Source of the DNA: Clostridium sp. K13
Lineage (GTDB): Bacteria > Bacillota > Clostridia > Clostridiales > Clostridiaceae
DNA: 64,000 nucleotides
NCBI RefSeq assembly: GCF_019734195.1
Contig: NZ_JAASHM010000011.1
Span: forward strand, 1 to 64,000
Direction of reading: 5' to 3'
The notes beneath the pieces were generated by a model. That model was not told the DNA's origin. It made no database searches and saw only the letters and a program-made list of their open reading frames with translations. Below are positions 43,393-52,290 of this stretch, piece by piece. The position numbers and the translations under genes were made by a program. Each line of letters begins with the position of its first letter. Positions within the stretch are counted from its first letter, which is position 1.

Positions 43393-45021
43393 CTAAATTC
43401 TTTGTTCCTTTAATCTAGCAATTTCTTCTGAAGATTTTTTCTTATCAATTTTATTAAATAAAATATTACATTCTCTAATTATACCTTCTTTTTTTTCTTC
43501 AAAACTCCAAACTCCATTCCCTAAATTTAATGAAGCTTTTATTTTGTCACAAGTCTCAGGCATAAATGGATACAACAAGTTAGAAAGATTTATTATTATT
43601 TGAATACAATTATATATTACATCTTTACATTTTAATGGATTTTGACTTAATAAATCCCACACTTTATTATTTTCAAAATATTTATTACCCTTTTTACATA
43701 AATTCATTATATCAATAAGACTTTCGCTAAAATGTCCCTCTTCAATCTTATCCCCAACATTAAAGTATAAATTTAATATTTCACTTTTTAACTTTTCATC
43801 CATATTTCCATTTGGTATTCTATTAGAATAATTTTTCTTTGAAAAAACTAATACTTTATTTACAAAATTAGATAATTCACTAACTAAGTCATTATTATGA
43901 ATATTTATATATTCTCTCCAAGTAAAATCAGTATCTTTATCCTCTGGTGAATTTAAAGTTAAATAATATCTAAAGCTATCAACATTGTATTTTTTGCAAA
44001 CATAATCAGCCCATAAGGCCCAATTTTTCACAGTTGAAAACGACTTTCCTTCTAGCTTTAAATGTTCACTTGATATTATACGTAAATTTGAATTTTTTAT
44101 ACCAAGACCCGCAAGTATAGCTGGGAATATAACAGTATGGAATGGAATATTATCTTTTCCATGAATAAAATAAATTCTTGAATCTTCACCTTCCCAATAC
44201 TCCTTATAATCCTCTCCACGTTCTTCTAAACATTTCATACTGGCAGTTAAATATCCCATAACGGCTTCAATCCATACGAATATTTTTTTATCCTCATAAC
44301 CATCTAAAGGAACATCTACACCCCAATTAAAATCTCTAGTTACTGCCCTATCTCTCAAACCTTCATCTAAATATCTTTTTAATATTTTTTGTGCATTTTC
44401 TCTCCAGCCATATTGTCTTATGTATAATCTTTTTACATCATTTTCAAACTTAGATAATGTAAAAAACAAATGTTTTGTTTCTTTTAAAATAGGCTTAGAA
44501 TTACAATTCTTACATTTCATATTTATTAATTCACTAGAATCAAACTCTTGATTACAATTTTCACATCCATCTCCTGTAGCTTCTTCACCACACTGGGGAC
44601 AACTTCCTACAATATATCTATCTGATAAATATTCATTGCAATTTTCACAAAAAGTTTGTTCTACTAATTTCTCATATATATATCCTTTTTTATATAATTG
44701 TAATATAAAATCCTTTACCTTTTCTTCATGATATTTTGAATGTGTCTTTGAAAAAATATCAAAAGAAAATCCTAACGAATTAAAACATGTTTTAAATTCA
44801 TTATGATATTTTTCCACAGCTTCTAAAGGTGTAATTCCTTCTTCTTTAGCTTTCATTGTAACAGGTGTTCCATGACAGTCAGTCCCTGAAAGAAAAACAA
44901 CTTCATCCCCCATCATTCTATGATATCTAGCTAAAATATCACCTGGTAGTAATACTGAAATTCTACCTAAATGCAAAGGTCCGTTTGCATATGGCCATGC
45001 ATTACCTATAATAATATTCAT
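43393..45021 (-). CDS. Second methionyl-tRNA synthetase-like protein with degenerate active-site motifs
   Basis: A 542-residue class I synthetase homologue of the archaeal/E. coli MetRS type. The fold is clear: PYANGPLHLGR, two zinc knuckles (Cys125/128 with 141/144; Cys153/156 with 170/173), and an anticodon domain starting near residue 370. Key positions differ: the last His of HIGH is Arg20, Glu of GTDEHG is Cys49, and both lysines of KFSKS are replaced (Ser327, Thr330). Adenylation is likely weak or lost. The start is the ATG after AAAGGGGG. Full metG lies upstream with its own T-box, so this copy may be regulatory, resistance-related or repurposed. Confidence 0.8.
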   Translation of the reverse strand: MNIIIGNAWPYANGPLHLGRISVLLPGDILARYHRMMGDEVVFLSGTDCHGTPVTMKAKEEGITPLEAVEKYHNEFKTCFNSLGFSFDIFSKTHSKYHEEKVKDFILQLYKKGYIYEKLVEQTFCENCNEYLSDRYIVGSCPQCGEEATGDGCENCNQEFDSSELINMKCKNCNSKPILKETKHLFFTLSKFENDVKRLYIRQYGWRENAQKILKRYLDEGLRDRAVTRDFNWGVDVPLDGYEDKKIFVWIEAVMGYLTASMKCLEERGEDYKEYWEGEDSRIYFIHGKDNIPFHTVIFPAILAGLGIKNSNLRIISSEHLKLEGKSFSTVKNWALWADYVCKKYNVDSFRYYLTLNSPEDKDTDFTWREYINIHNNDLVSELSNFVNKVLVFSKKNYSNRIPNGNMDEKLKSEILNLYFNVGDKIEEGHFSESLIDIMNLCKKGNKYFENNKVWDLLSQNPLKCKDVIYNCIQIIINLSNLLYPFMPETCDKIKASLNLGNGVWSFEEKKEGIIRECNILFNKIDKKKSSEEIARLKEQRI

Positions 45022-45056
45022 TAAAAAACCCCCTTTAATTAGTAACAATATATAGT

Positions 45057-45083
45057 AAAAAAGTCAGCATAGCTGACTTTTTT
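45057..45083. terminator. Terminator between metG and the MetRS paralogue
   Basis: AAGTCAGC with GCTGACTT forms an 8-bp stem with A and T tracts on both sides. On minus it closes the metG transcript; it is also just upstream of the paralogue's start, leaving little room for a separate promoter. Confidence 0.85.
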
Positions 45084-45097
45084 ACTTTATATTTTCT

Positions 45098-45119
45098 AAA
45101 GTCGCCCTAAGGCGGCTTT
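45098..45119 (-). terminator. GC-rich hairpin downstream of metG
   Basis: AAAGTCGCC-CTAA-GGCGGCTTT forms a 9-bp stem with one G-T pair. It has few Ts after it and may stabilise the 3' end or assist the next terminator. Confidence 0.6.
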
Positions 45120-45156
45120 ATTCCGTAACTTGCCACTTGTTACTCTTAATTTATAA

Positions 45157-45228
45157 GGAAACACACTACTCCCTTCAGTCATAGGTGTAAGTTCAGCTAA
45201 CTAAATCAAAGATTTAGAGCTTCACTTA
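45157..45228 (+). repeat. Dispersed hairpin repeat, copy B
   Basis: GGAAACACACTAC ... ATAGGTGTAAGTTCAGC ... GATTTAGAGCTTCACTTA. The second hairpin is the best preserved of all copies: TAAGT/ACTTA, AGCT/AGCT and TAAATC/GATTTA. Its last three bases supply the stop codon of metG on minus (45226-45228). Confidence 0.75.
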
Positions 45229-47169
45229 TCTTACTTGGCTTCCTGTTTGTAATTCTCCTGGATTTACTAAGCTTAATATGCTGTCATCATCAGTAGACGC
45301 TGCTAATATCATACCTTGTGATAATTCCCCTCTTAAAGTAACTGGTTTTAAGTTAGCTACTAGAACTACATATTTTCCAACTAACTCTTCTGGTTTGTAG
45401 TGCATTGCTATTCCTGAAACCACTTGTCTTTCTTCACCATTTAAATCAACTGTTAATTTTAATAATTTTTTAGCCTTTTTAATTGGTTCACAAGCTAATA
45501 CTTTAACAACTCTTAAGTCTATCTTTTCGAAATCTTCTATAGTTATTTCTTCTTTGATTGGTTGCATTTTATACTCTTCTTTTGGCTTGTTAGCTTCAAG
45601 TTGAGCTAATCTCATTACTTCTAACTCTTCTAAAGTTTTTGCTACATCTATTCTTGGGAATAAAGCTTCACCTTTTTTAACTTCTGTTCCTGGAGTTGTT
45701 CCATCAAATCCAGCTAATGAATCCCAAGTTGTTGTAGTTATATTTAATTGAGTATTTATTTTTTCACTTGTACTTGGTAAGAATGCAGATAATAATACAG
45801 ATGCAAATCTTAAGCTTTCAGCTAAGTTATATAAAACTGTACCTAATCTTTCTTTCTTTTCTTCATCCTTAGCTAATATCCAAGGAGTTGTTTCATCTAT
45901 ATATTTATTAGCTCTTCCAATAAGTGCAAATATATCTTCTAAAGCTTCTGGAATTCTTAAGTTATCTATTGCTTTTGTTACTTTAACTGGAGTTTCTAAA
46001 GCTAAGCTAATTAATTCATTATCAATATCTTCTTTAGCTGTAGGTGCTGGTATAACTCCTCCAAAGTATTTTTCAATCATTGCAACTGTTCTTGATAATA
46101 AGTTACCAAGGTCATTACAAAGGTCTGAGTTAATTTTCTTTATAAATATTTCATTATTAAATAATCCATCTGCTCCAAATGGAATTTCTCTTAATAAATA
46201 ATATCTAACTGCATCAACACCAAACTTATCTACTAAAACTACTGGATCAACAACATTTCCCTTAGATTTTGACATCTTTCCACCATCAACAAGTAACCAT
46301 CCATGACCAAATACTTGCTTTGGTAACTCTTGACCTAATGCCATTAACATAATTGGCCAATAGATAGTGTGGAATCTTAATATATCTTTACCTATTAAAT
46401 GTACATCTGCTGGCCAGTATTTCTTATATAATTCATCATTATCTGAACCATAACCTAAAGCAGATATATAGTTTGATAATGCATCTATCCAAACGTAAAC
46501 TACATGTCCTTCATCAAATGTTACAGGAACTCCCCAATTAAAGCTTGTTCTTGAAACACAAAGATCTTGTAAGCCTGGTTTTAAGAAGTTATTAACCATT
46601 TCATTTTTTCTTGATTCTGGTTGAATAAATTCTGGATGAGCTTCTATATACTCCATTAATCTATCTGCATATTTACTCATTCTAAAGAAATAAGCTTCTT
46701 CCTTTGATTTTTCAACTGGTCTTCCACAGTCTGGGCAATTTCCATCTACTAATTGAGTTTCAGTCCAGAAAGATTCACATGGAGTACAATATAATCCTTC
46801 ATATGAAGATTTATATATATCACCTTGATCATATAATTGTTTAAATATTTTTTGAACAGTTGCTTTATGATAATCATCAGTAGTTCTGATAAATTTATCA
46901 TAGCTTATATCCATCATGCTCCATAACTCTTTAATTCCAGCAACTATTTCATCTACGTGCTCTTTTGGAGTTATTCCCTTTTCCTCAGCTATTCTTTGTA
47001 TCTTTTGACCATGTTCATCAGTTCCTGTTAAAAACATTACGTCATATCCATTTAATCTCTTAAATCTAGCTAAAGCATCTGCTGCTACTGTTGTATAAGT
47101 ATTTCCAATGTGTAGCTTAGTTGATGGATAATAAATTGGCGTAGTTATATAATATGGTTTCTTTGTCAT
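45226..47169 (-). CDS. metG: Methionyl-tRNA synthetase
   Basis: A 647-residue class I synthetase with intact motifs: TTPIYYPSTKLHIGN, GTDEHGQKIQ, the zinc-binding CTPCESFW and CPDCGRP, and [12 protein letters not shown]. The C-terminal 110 residues form an EMAP/Trbp111-like tRNA-binding and dimerisation domain (DLRVVKVLACEPIKKAKKLLK). It charges both Met tRNAs. A GGAGG site precedes the ATG. It is controlled by a T-box whose specifier is AUG. The stop codon lies inside the repeat copy B. Confidence 0.97.
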   Translation of the reverse strand: MTKKPYYITTPIYYPSTKLHIGNTYTTVAADALARFKRLNGYDVMFLTGTDEHGQKIQRIAEEKGITPKEHVDEIVAGIKELWSMMDISYDKFIRTTDDYHKATVQKIFKQLYDQGDIYKSSYEGLYCTPCESFWTETQLVDGNCPDCGRPVEKSKEEAYFFRMSKYADRLMEYIEAHPEFIQPESRKNEMVNNFLKPGLQDLCVSRTSFNWGVPVTFDEGHVVYVWIDALSNYISALGYGSDNDELYKKYWPADVHLIGKDILRFHTIYWPIMLMALGQELPKQVFGHGWLLVDGGKMSKSKGNVVDPVVLVDKFGVDAVRYYLLREIPFGADGLFNNEIFIKKINSDLCNDLGNLLSRTVAMIEKYFGGVIPAPTAKEDIDNELISLALETPVKVTKAIDNLRIPEALEDIFALIGRANKYIDETTPWILAKDEEKKERLGTVLYNLAESLRFASVLLSAFLPSTSEKINTQLNITTTTWDSLAGFDGTTPGTEVKKGEALFPRIDVAKTLEELEVMRLAQLEANKPKEEYKMQPIKEEITIEDFEKIDLRVVKVLACEPIKKAKKLLKLTVDLNGEERQVVSGIAMHYKPEELVGKYVVLVANLKPVTLRGELSQGMILAASTDDDSILSLVNPGELQTGSQVR

Positions 47170-47250
47170 TTTACTTCCTCCTCTTTTTCCGTAAAAAATT
47201 TACTGCTAAAAGCTAGAATAATAGCGGCCGAAATTTAATTATCCAATAGC

Positions 47251-47285
47251 CTAACTACTAACTAAAAACTCCTAACTCCTAACTA
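47251..47285. repeat. Short tandem heptamer repeat
   Basis: Five 7-base units follow one another: CTAACTA, CTAACTA, AAAACTC, CTAACTC, CTAACTA. They lie between the metG T-box terminator and the metG start. Such slippage-prone arrays may vary between strains. Confidence 0.7.
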
Positions 47286-47545
47286 AAAAAAGCCTCTATA
47301 TAGGCTTATATACCCATATAGAGGCGTTATATACGCGTTACCACTCTATTTTATATTTATTTCACAATAAATATCTCACTAGGTGACTATCATCACCCTG
47401 CAATATAACGGTTGCTACCGTATTATCCTAACTAAAAGCTCAGATAATCTGCTCCAAGACCATCTTCATAAAGTTCAATATCACTAGTTTTCACCATTCC
47501 TAGCTCTCTTTAGATATCTTCCTAAACTACTCTTCTCTTCTATGC
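47286..47545 (-). promoter_or_regulatory. T-box riboswitch (Met) upstream of metG
   Basis: On minus, the stem I signature GAAGAGAAGAGTAG, an AGGAATGGTG distal loop, the T-box sequence AGAGTGGTAACGCG and a terminator (CCTCTATAT with ATATAGAGG, then seven Ts) occur in order. The specifier reads ATG at 47461-47463 in the context GAAGATGGTCTT, aligned with the Asn leader. Uncharged tRNA-Met should switch metG on. Confidence 0.95.
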
Positions 47546-47558
47546 ATTTATTAGTTTT

Positions 47559-47587
47559 ATAATATTCTAAAATGTAAAAACTGTCAA
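47559..47587 (-). promoter_or_regulatory. Sigma-A promoter of the metG leader
   Basis: On minus, TTGACA (47582-47587) and TATTAT (47559-47564) are 17 bases apart and precede the T-box stem I. Confidence 0.85.
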
Positions 47588-47794
47588 TAAGTTAAAATTC
47601 AAATTTAAGCCTCTCCATAAATTATATTTCTATATTTATTATTACCTTCTACTTAATATTTAAAACTTATTTTTTTCCTCTATTAATAATAAATACTATA
47701 TTTTTATTTATTTTTTTCTTTTAAAAATATTATGTGTAATAATGCAATTTTCCTATTTATTAGATATAATATCTTAAGGATAGGAGGCATAATT

Positions 47795-48292
47795 ATGGAG
47801 AACTTTAAATTTCCTAAGATTGGACTTAGAACAATAAAATCAGGCATTGCAGTTTTCTTATGCTTATTACTTTTACCTAATGAGCCTTTTTTTGCATGCC
47901 TTACAGCTGTTATTTGTTTACAAGATACTGTTTATAATTCAATTCATATGGGTATTAATCGTGGTGGTGGAACTATAATTGGTGCTAGTTTTGGTTTGGT
48001 ATTTCTATTATTCTTTAGAACATTAGAAAATCATATACACAATACTTACATATCAAAACCACTAATTTATATAATTATTTCCCTAGGAATTATTTTAATG
48101 ATTTATATTTGTAATCTTCTTAAAAGGCCTGGTGCTATAAATATAACATGCATAGCTTTTTTAGGAGTTACTACAGCTCACGCTTATAGTGATCCTCTAT
48201 TTTATGCAACTAACAGAATGGTGGAAACATTACTTGGAATAGTAATTTCAATATTAGTAAATAAACTAATAACTCCACCTCCACATAAATAG
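47795..48292 (+). CDS. Aromatic acid exporter/FUSC-like membrane protein (YgaE type)
   Basis: A 165-residue integral membrane protein with four to five helices; GLRTIKSGIAVFLCLLLLP, a GGGTIIGASFGL segment and ETLLGIVISILVNK are typical of the N-terminal half of ArAE_1/FUSC transporters. The cytoplasmic C-terminal domain of full-length members is absent, as in several short Firmicute homologues. The ATG follows GGAGG; an upstream frame is longer but without a site. Substrate is unknown. It is single-gene, divergent from metG. Confidence 0.78.
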   Translation: MENFKFPKIGLRTIKSGIAVFLCLLLLPNEPFFACLTAVICLQDTVYNSIHMGINRGGGTIIGASFGLVFLLFFRTLENHIHNTYISKPLIYIIISLGIILMIYICNLLKRPGAINITCIAFLGVTTAHAYSDPLFYATNRMVETLLGIVISILVNKLITPPPHK

Positions 48293-48309
48293 TTAAATAC
48301 TATTAATTA

Positions 48310-48341
48310 AAAAAGGTTGTGCATTTTGCACAACCTTTTAA
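48310..48341. terminator. Bidirectional terminator between exporter-like gene and lysW
   Basis: AAAAGGTTGTGC-ATTTT-GCACAACCTTTT forms a 12-bp stem between two convergent genes with A and T flanks. Confidence 0.92.
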
Positions 48342-48372
48342 TATAGCCCTTTTTATTTAATTTTCTTATTGC

Positions 48373-50088
48373 CTAAGCTTCTTCAACCTTCTTACCGAAT
48401 ATTTGTACCCCTACATATAACGCAATTAATGAAAGTGGTAATACTATATATACTGATATACCAAGACCTGCTGGAATATATCCAAAGAATATAGTTATCG
48501 CTGCTACAAATAATGAATACCACATTTGAGTCTTAACATGATCAATATGATTACAACCTGCACCCATTGAAGAAAGTATAGTTGTATCAGATATTGGTGA
48601 ACAGTGATCTCCAAATATAGCTCCTGTTAATACAGCACTTGTACAAACCACTACAAATGACATTTCTGGATTTATTGAATGTGCTAATGGTATTGCAAGT
48701 GGCATTAATATACTCATAGTTCCATATGCAGTTCCTGTTGAGAATGAAATTACAGCACCTAATATAAATATTAAACTTGGTAATAAGAATGCTGGTATTG
48801 CCCCTTTTAATACCTCAACTAAGTAATATGCTGTTCCAAGCTCTTTTATTACTGATCCTAATGACCAAGCTAATATTAATATAACACCAGTTATTATTAA
48901 TCCCTTCATTCCATCAACCCAAACATCAATAGCTTCACCTAATGTGAATATCTTTTTAGCAACTCCCATTAAAATAGCAACTATTGAAGCAAATAAAGCT
49001 GATTGAAATAATGCTACAGATGCATCTGATGCTGCAAATGCTTCCATTATACCTTTAAATGAAAATGGTGAATTCATCATTATTTCTTGAGCTACTGATG
49101 GATCTCCACCCATTATTGAACTATATCCACTATAATAAAATGCTACTAATGCAGAAATTATTAATGCTCCAATTGGTACTATAGCATTCCATATACTAAG
49201 TTTAACGCCTTCCTTTGGTTCTAATTCATCCATTTGAGATGATGCTTCTACAGCAATCTCATCTTTAACTACTTTATCTCTATTTCTTGCTGCAATTTCA
49301 GCTTTTCTCATAGGACCAAATTCCTTTAATGTTAATGCTGTAATTACTATAAATGCAAGAATTAATATGTTATAAAATCTATATGGTATTGTTTGAAGAA
49401 ATACTCCAAATCCACTAGCTTCTACACCTATTGAGTTAAACCCATCACCAATTAAACTAACTTCTAATCCAATCCAAGTTGATATAATAGCTAGCCCAGC
49501 TACTGGAGCTGCCGTAGCATCTATTATAAATGCTAATCTTTCTCTTGATATTTTCATCTTATCTGCTACTGGTCTCATTATTGGACCTACTATTAATGAA
49601 TTTGCGTAATCATCAAAGAATACACATAAACCTAAAAGCCAAGTTGTTAATTGAGTACTCTTAACGGTTTTAGCTTTTCTAGCTAATGCTTCTGCTATAG
49701 CTTTTGCACCACCCATTTTAGCAACTAAATTAATAACTCCTCCGATAGCAAGTACTTGAAGAACTATTCCTGCATTCCATGGATCTGCAAGAGAATTTAA
49801 TGCTCTATTTACAAAATCTAAAAACGCTTGTATAAATGCCCCAAATACATTATGTCCCGCAAGACTAACTAAAAAACTACCCGATAAAATTCCTATAAAC
49901 AACGAAATAACAACATTTTTTGTTATAAATGCTAACACTATTGCAACTAATGGTGGTATTAAAGTCCAAATTCCAAACTTATCTGCATTTACCGCCGCTG
50001 GTTCAATTTCTGATGCAAATGCAATAGTAGTCGAAAATACTAGCATTAGCATAGTAAGTAATAATACCTTATAACTTCTTTTTTTCAC
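48373..50088 (-). CDS. lysW: NhaC-family transporter, probable lysine transporter LysW
   Basis: A 571-residue membrane protein of the NhaC antiporter superfamily, with an N-terminal signal-like helix and about 12 further helices. Family landmarks include FFDDYANSLIVGPIMRP, GTAYGTMSILMPLA and GAIFGDHCSPISDTT. The lysine riboswitch in its leader points to lysine uptake; such genes were named lysW in comparative work on lysine regulation. Sequence alone would otherwise suggest a sodium/proton antiporter. The start codon is GTG after GGGGGAAA. The gene is monocistronic. Confidence 0.85.
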   Translation of the reverse strand: MKKRSYKVLLLTMLMLVFSTTIAFASEIEPAAVNADKFGIWTLIPPLVAIVLAFITKNVVISLFIGILSGSFLVSLAGHNVFGAFIQAFLDFVNRALNSLADPWNAGIVLQVLAIGGVINLVAKMGGAKAIAEALARKAKTVKSTQLTTWLLGLCVFFDDYANSLIVGPIMRPVADKMKISRERLAFIIDATAAPVAGLAIISTWIGLEVSLIGDGFNSIGVEASGFGVFLQTIPYRFYNILILAFIVITALTLKEFGPMRKAEIAARNRDKVVKDEIAVEASSQMDELEPKEGVKLSIWNAIVPIGALIISALVAFYYSGYSSIMGGDPSVAQEIMMNSPFSFKGIMEAFAASDASVALFQSALFASIVAILMGVAKKIFTLGEAIDVWVDGMKGLIITGVILILAWSLGSVIKELGTAYYLVEVLKGAIPAFLLPSLIFILGAVISFSTGTAYGTMSILMPLAIPLAHSINPEMSFVVVCTSAVLTGAIFGDHCSPISDTTILSSMGAGCNHIDHVKTQMWYSLFVAAITIFFGYIPAGLGISVYIVLPLSLIALYVGVQIFGKKVEEA

Positions 50089-50147
50089 TTTTATTTCCCC
50101 CTTAATTAATATAAAAGCGAATAATAAGGGTACCCCAATTAACTAAA

Positions 50148-50186
50148 ATAAAAAAAGACCTTGAGTTAACACCCAAGGCCTTGTAT
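50148..50186 (-). terminator. Terminator of the lysine riboswitch
   Basis: On minus, GGCCTTG ... CAAGGTC is followed by seven Ts. The preceding TACAAG can instead pair with the upstream CTTGTA to form an antiterminator. Confidence 0.88.
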
Positions 50187-50215
50187 GCATTAAAATAGTA
50201 TAAAAATACAAGTCT

Positions 50216-50388
50216 TAAATGATAGCTCACCACAAAACATTTTGTGACAGTAGTACATATATTTTATGTACTCCCAGCTATACAACCTTAAAGCATCGGT
50301 TGTATGCTTCGGCGATTGCTCCTTTCTTATTGAATCACAGTGCTTTCCTCATCAATAATACTATTAACTTTCGCGCCTCTACCCTAAT
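50216..50388 (-). promoter_or_regulatory. Lysine riboswitch aptamer
   Basis: On minus the conserved blocks occur in order: GGGTAGAGGCGCGAAAG, GAGGAAAGCACTG, AAAGGAGCAATCGCCGAAGC, TATAGCTGGGAGTA, ACTACTGTCAC and GGTGAGCTATC. This five-helix arrangement is the L box. Lysine binding would favour termination and shut off lysW. Confidence 0.95.
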
Positions 50389-50469
50389 TTATTCACTTTT
50401 GTTATCTTTTAATCTGATTATATAATCAATCTCTTAGATTTGCAATACCATTTTATAACTTTTTTGTAT

Positions 50470-51729
50470 TCATTTTTTTGAATACTTATTCATAAATTCT
50501 TCAATATCATCTATAGATTTAATTATATCCTTAGATAAATTAATAACTCCTTCTTCAGTTACTAATATATCATCCTCTATCCTTATTCCTATTCCTTCTT
50601 CCTCAATATATATGCCTGGTTCAACTGTAAATATAACTCCTGGCTCAAAAATTATATCTCTATGTGGAGTTTCTATATCATGAGTATCCATACCTAAACT
50701 ATGACCTATGCTATGATAATAATATTTTCTAACATCTTTTTTATCTTCAATAAGTCCTAATTTTATACACTCCTCAGCAATCAAGTCAGTTGCCTTTTCA
50801 TTAACATCCTTGTATTTCATTCCTGGCTTAATTAAATTAATAATTTCTTCATTTACTTTTAAAACTGAATTATAAACTTCCCTTTGTCTTTCAGTAAACT
50901 TACCATTAACAGGGAAAGTTCTTGTTATATCTGCATTATAACAATTATATTCTGCTCCTAAATCAAAAAGAATTAAATCATTTTCTTTAAGCTCTGAATT
51001 ATTATCAACATAATGTAATGTTGTAGCATTTTTTCCTGCTGCAGCTATTGTTGTAAAAGCTAAGCCTGTTGCACCTTTCACTTTACAATTGAAATCAAAA
51101 TATGCTTCTAATTCATATTCTTTCATTCCAACACGTGCTTCAACCATTAATTTTTCAATACCACTTTTAGTTATTTCAATAGCCTTTTTAATTTTTTCTA
51201 CTTCATCTTGCGATTTTTTTAATCTTAATTCACCAATTTTACTATAAACATTATTAATTCTAACTTGTGGATATTTATTCATGATATCATTTGCAAATCT
51301 ATGTGAAATTGTTCCTTCTCTATTAGCACTCATTCTTTCTAAGTCTAAATAAATATTTATTTCTTCTGCCATAGTAAGTATTGAATGTATATCAGACTCA
51401 AATTGACTTTTAAACTTAACTTCATCTACTGCTGTAACTTCAGTTGCTTCTTCCTTCCTAATACTCTTACCTACCCATTTTTCCATTTCTAAATCAATAT
51501 CTTTTATATAAAGTTTAGAAGTCGTAACTCCATTAATTTTTGACATAACTAATATATGATCTTCTTCATTTATTCCAGTTAAATAATAAAAATTTCTATT
51601 TGGAGTAAATGGATATGTTTGATCTCCTGTCTTTTGTACTGCCTTTCCTGCAAATAAAACAACAATTGAATTATCCTTAATTTTATCTAAAAGATTATTT
51701 CTATTAATTTTATAAATATTGTTATTCAT
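50470..51729 (-). CDS. pepP: Xaa-Pro aminopeptidase (aminopeptidase P)
   Basis: A 419-residue M24B peptidase. The N-terminal AMP_N domain (about 1-150, FTPNRNFYYLTGINEED) precedes the catalytic part with LILFDLGAEYNCYNADITRT (two Asp), YYHSIGHSLGMDTHD (His), FTVEPGIYIEEE (Glu) and GIRIEDDILV (Glu). It removes the residue before proline from peptide N-termini, complementing peptide uptake by the Opp system. A strong AAAGGAG site precedes the ATG. It lies just downstream of the ACT-domain gene, 20 bases away, so they may be co-transcribed. Confidence 0.93.
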   Translation of the reverse strand: MNNNIYKINRNNLLDKIKDNSIVVLFAGKAVQKTGDQTYPFTPNRNFYYLTGINEEDHILVMSKINGVTTSKLYIKDIDLEMEKWVGKSIRKEEATEVTAVDEVKFKSQFESDIHSILTMAEEINIYLDLERMSANREGTISHRFANDIMNKYPQVRINNVYSKIGELRLKKSQDEVEKIKKAIEITKSGIEKLMVEARVGMKEYELEAYFDFNCKVKGATGLAFTTIAAAGKNATTLHYVDNNSELKENDLILFDLGAEYNCYNADITRTFPVNGKFTERQREVYNSVLKVNEEIINLIKPGMKYKDVNEKATDLIAEECIKLGLIEDKKDVRKYYYHSIGHSLGMDTHDIETPHRDIIFEPGVIFTVEPGIYIEEEGIGIRIEDDILVTEEGVINLSKDIIKSIDDIEEFMNKYSKK

Positions 51730-51749
51730 AGCCCTATCTCCTTTTAAAT

Positions 51750-52190
51750 TTACTCTGCTGCTAATAATTTTACGCTTCTAACATTAGGTAAAGAATTTAA
51801 TCTAGCTGCCAATTGGCTAACGCTTTTTTCCATATGAGAAATATCAATAGTAACTGTAACATTAGCTGATAAGTTTATTGGAATATCTTGATTTATAGTT
51901 AATATATTTCCTTTATAAAAGGCTATGCAATCTAAAACTTTAGATAATGTACCTGATTTATGTGTCATTAATAATATTAATGTTACCTTCTTAGATTGCA
52001 TATCTTGCGCCATTAGAAATACATCATCCTTATATTTATAATATGTACTTCTACTAATACCAACTAACTTTATAGCCTCACTTATATCCTTTGCTTTTCC
52101 AAGTTCAATATTCTCTTTTACTTCAATTACCTTTTTAAATATCTCTGGTAATGATTTTTCATTTACAATATAAAATTTTTCATCCCCCAT
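51750..52190 (-). CDS. ACT-domain protein, UPF0735/PheB-like
   Basis: A 146-residue protein. Residues 1-70 include a helix-turn-helix-like stretch (SEAIKLVGISRSTYYKYKD) and residues 75-146 form an ACT domain (TLILLMTHKSGTLSKVLDCI, NVRSVKLL). ACT domains bind amino acids, so a small amino-acid-responsive regulator is likely. The start is the ATG at MGDEKF, seven bases after GGAG; the ATG two codons earlier is too close. The B. subtilis relative is PheB, next to pheA; no aromatic amino-acid gene is here. Confidence 0.82.
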   Translation of the reverse strand: MGDEKFYIVNEKSLPEIFKKVIEVKENIELGKAKDISEAIKLVGISRSTYYKYKDDVFLMAQDMQSKKVTLILLMTHKSGTLSKVLDCIAFYKGNILTINQDIPINLSANVTVTIDISHMEKSVSQLAARLNSLPNVRSVKLLAAE

Positions 52191-52290
52191 AATCATTCTC
52201 CATTCGATTTATTTTAGTAATATTATACAACCAAACCTTTTACAGTGCATTAAAAATTTTACATTTCCAACTTTCAATTACAATATAACT

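Noticed and set aside
50219..50425. Open frame on plus across the lysine riboswitch
   Set aside because: The conserved RNA structure on minus explains the sequence; the frame lacks a ribosome site.
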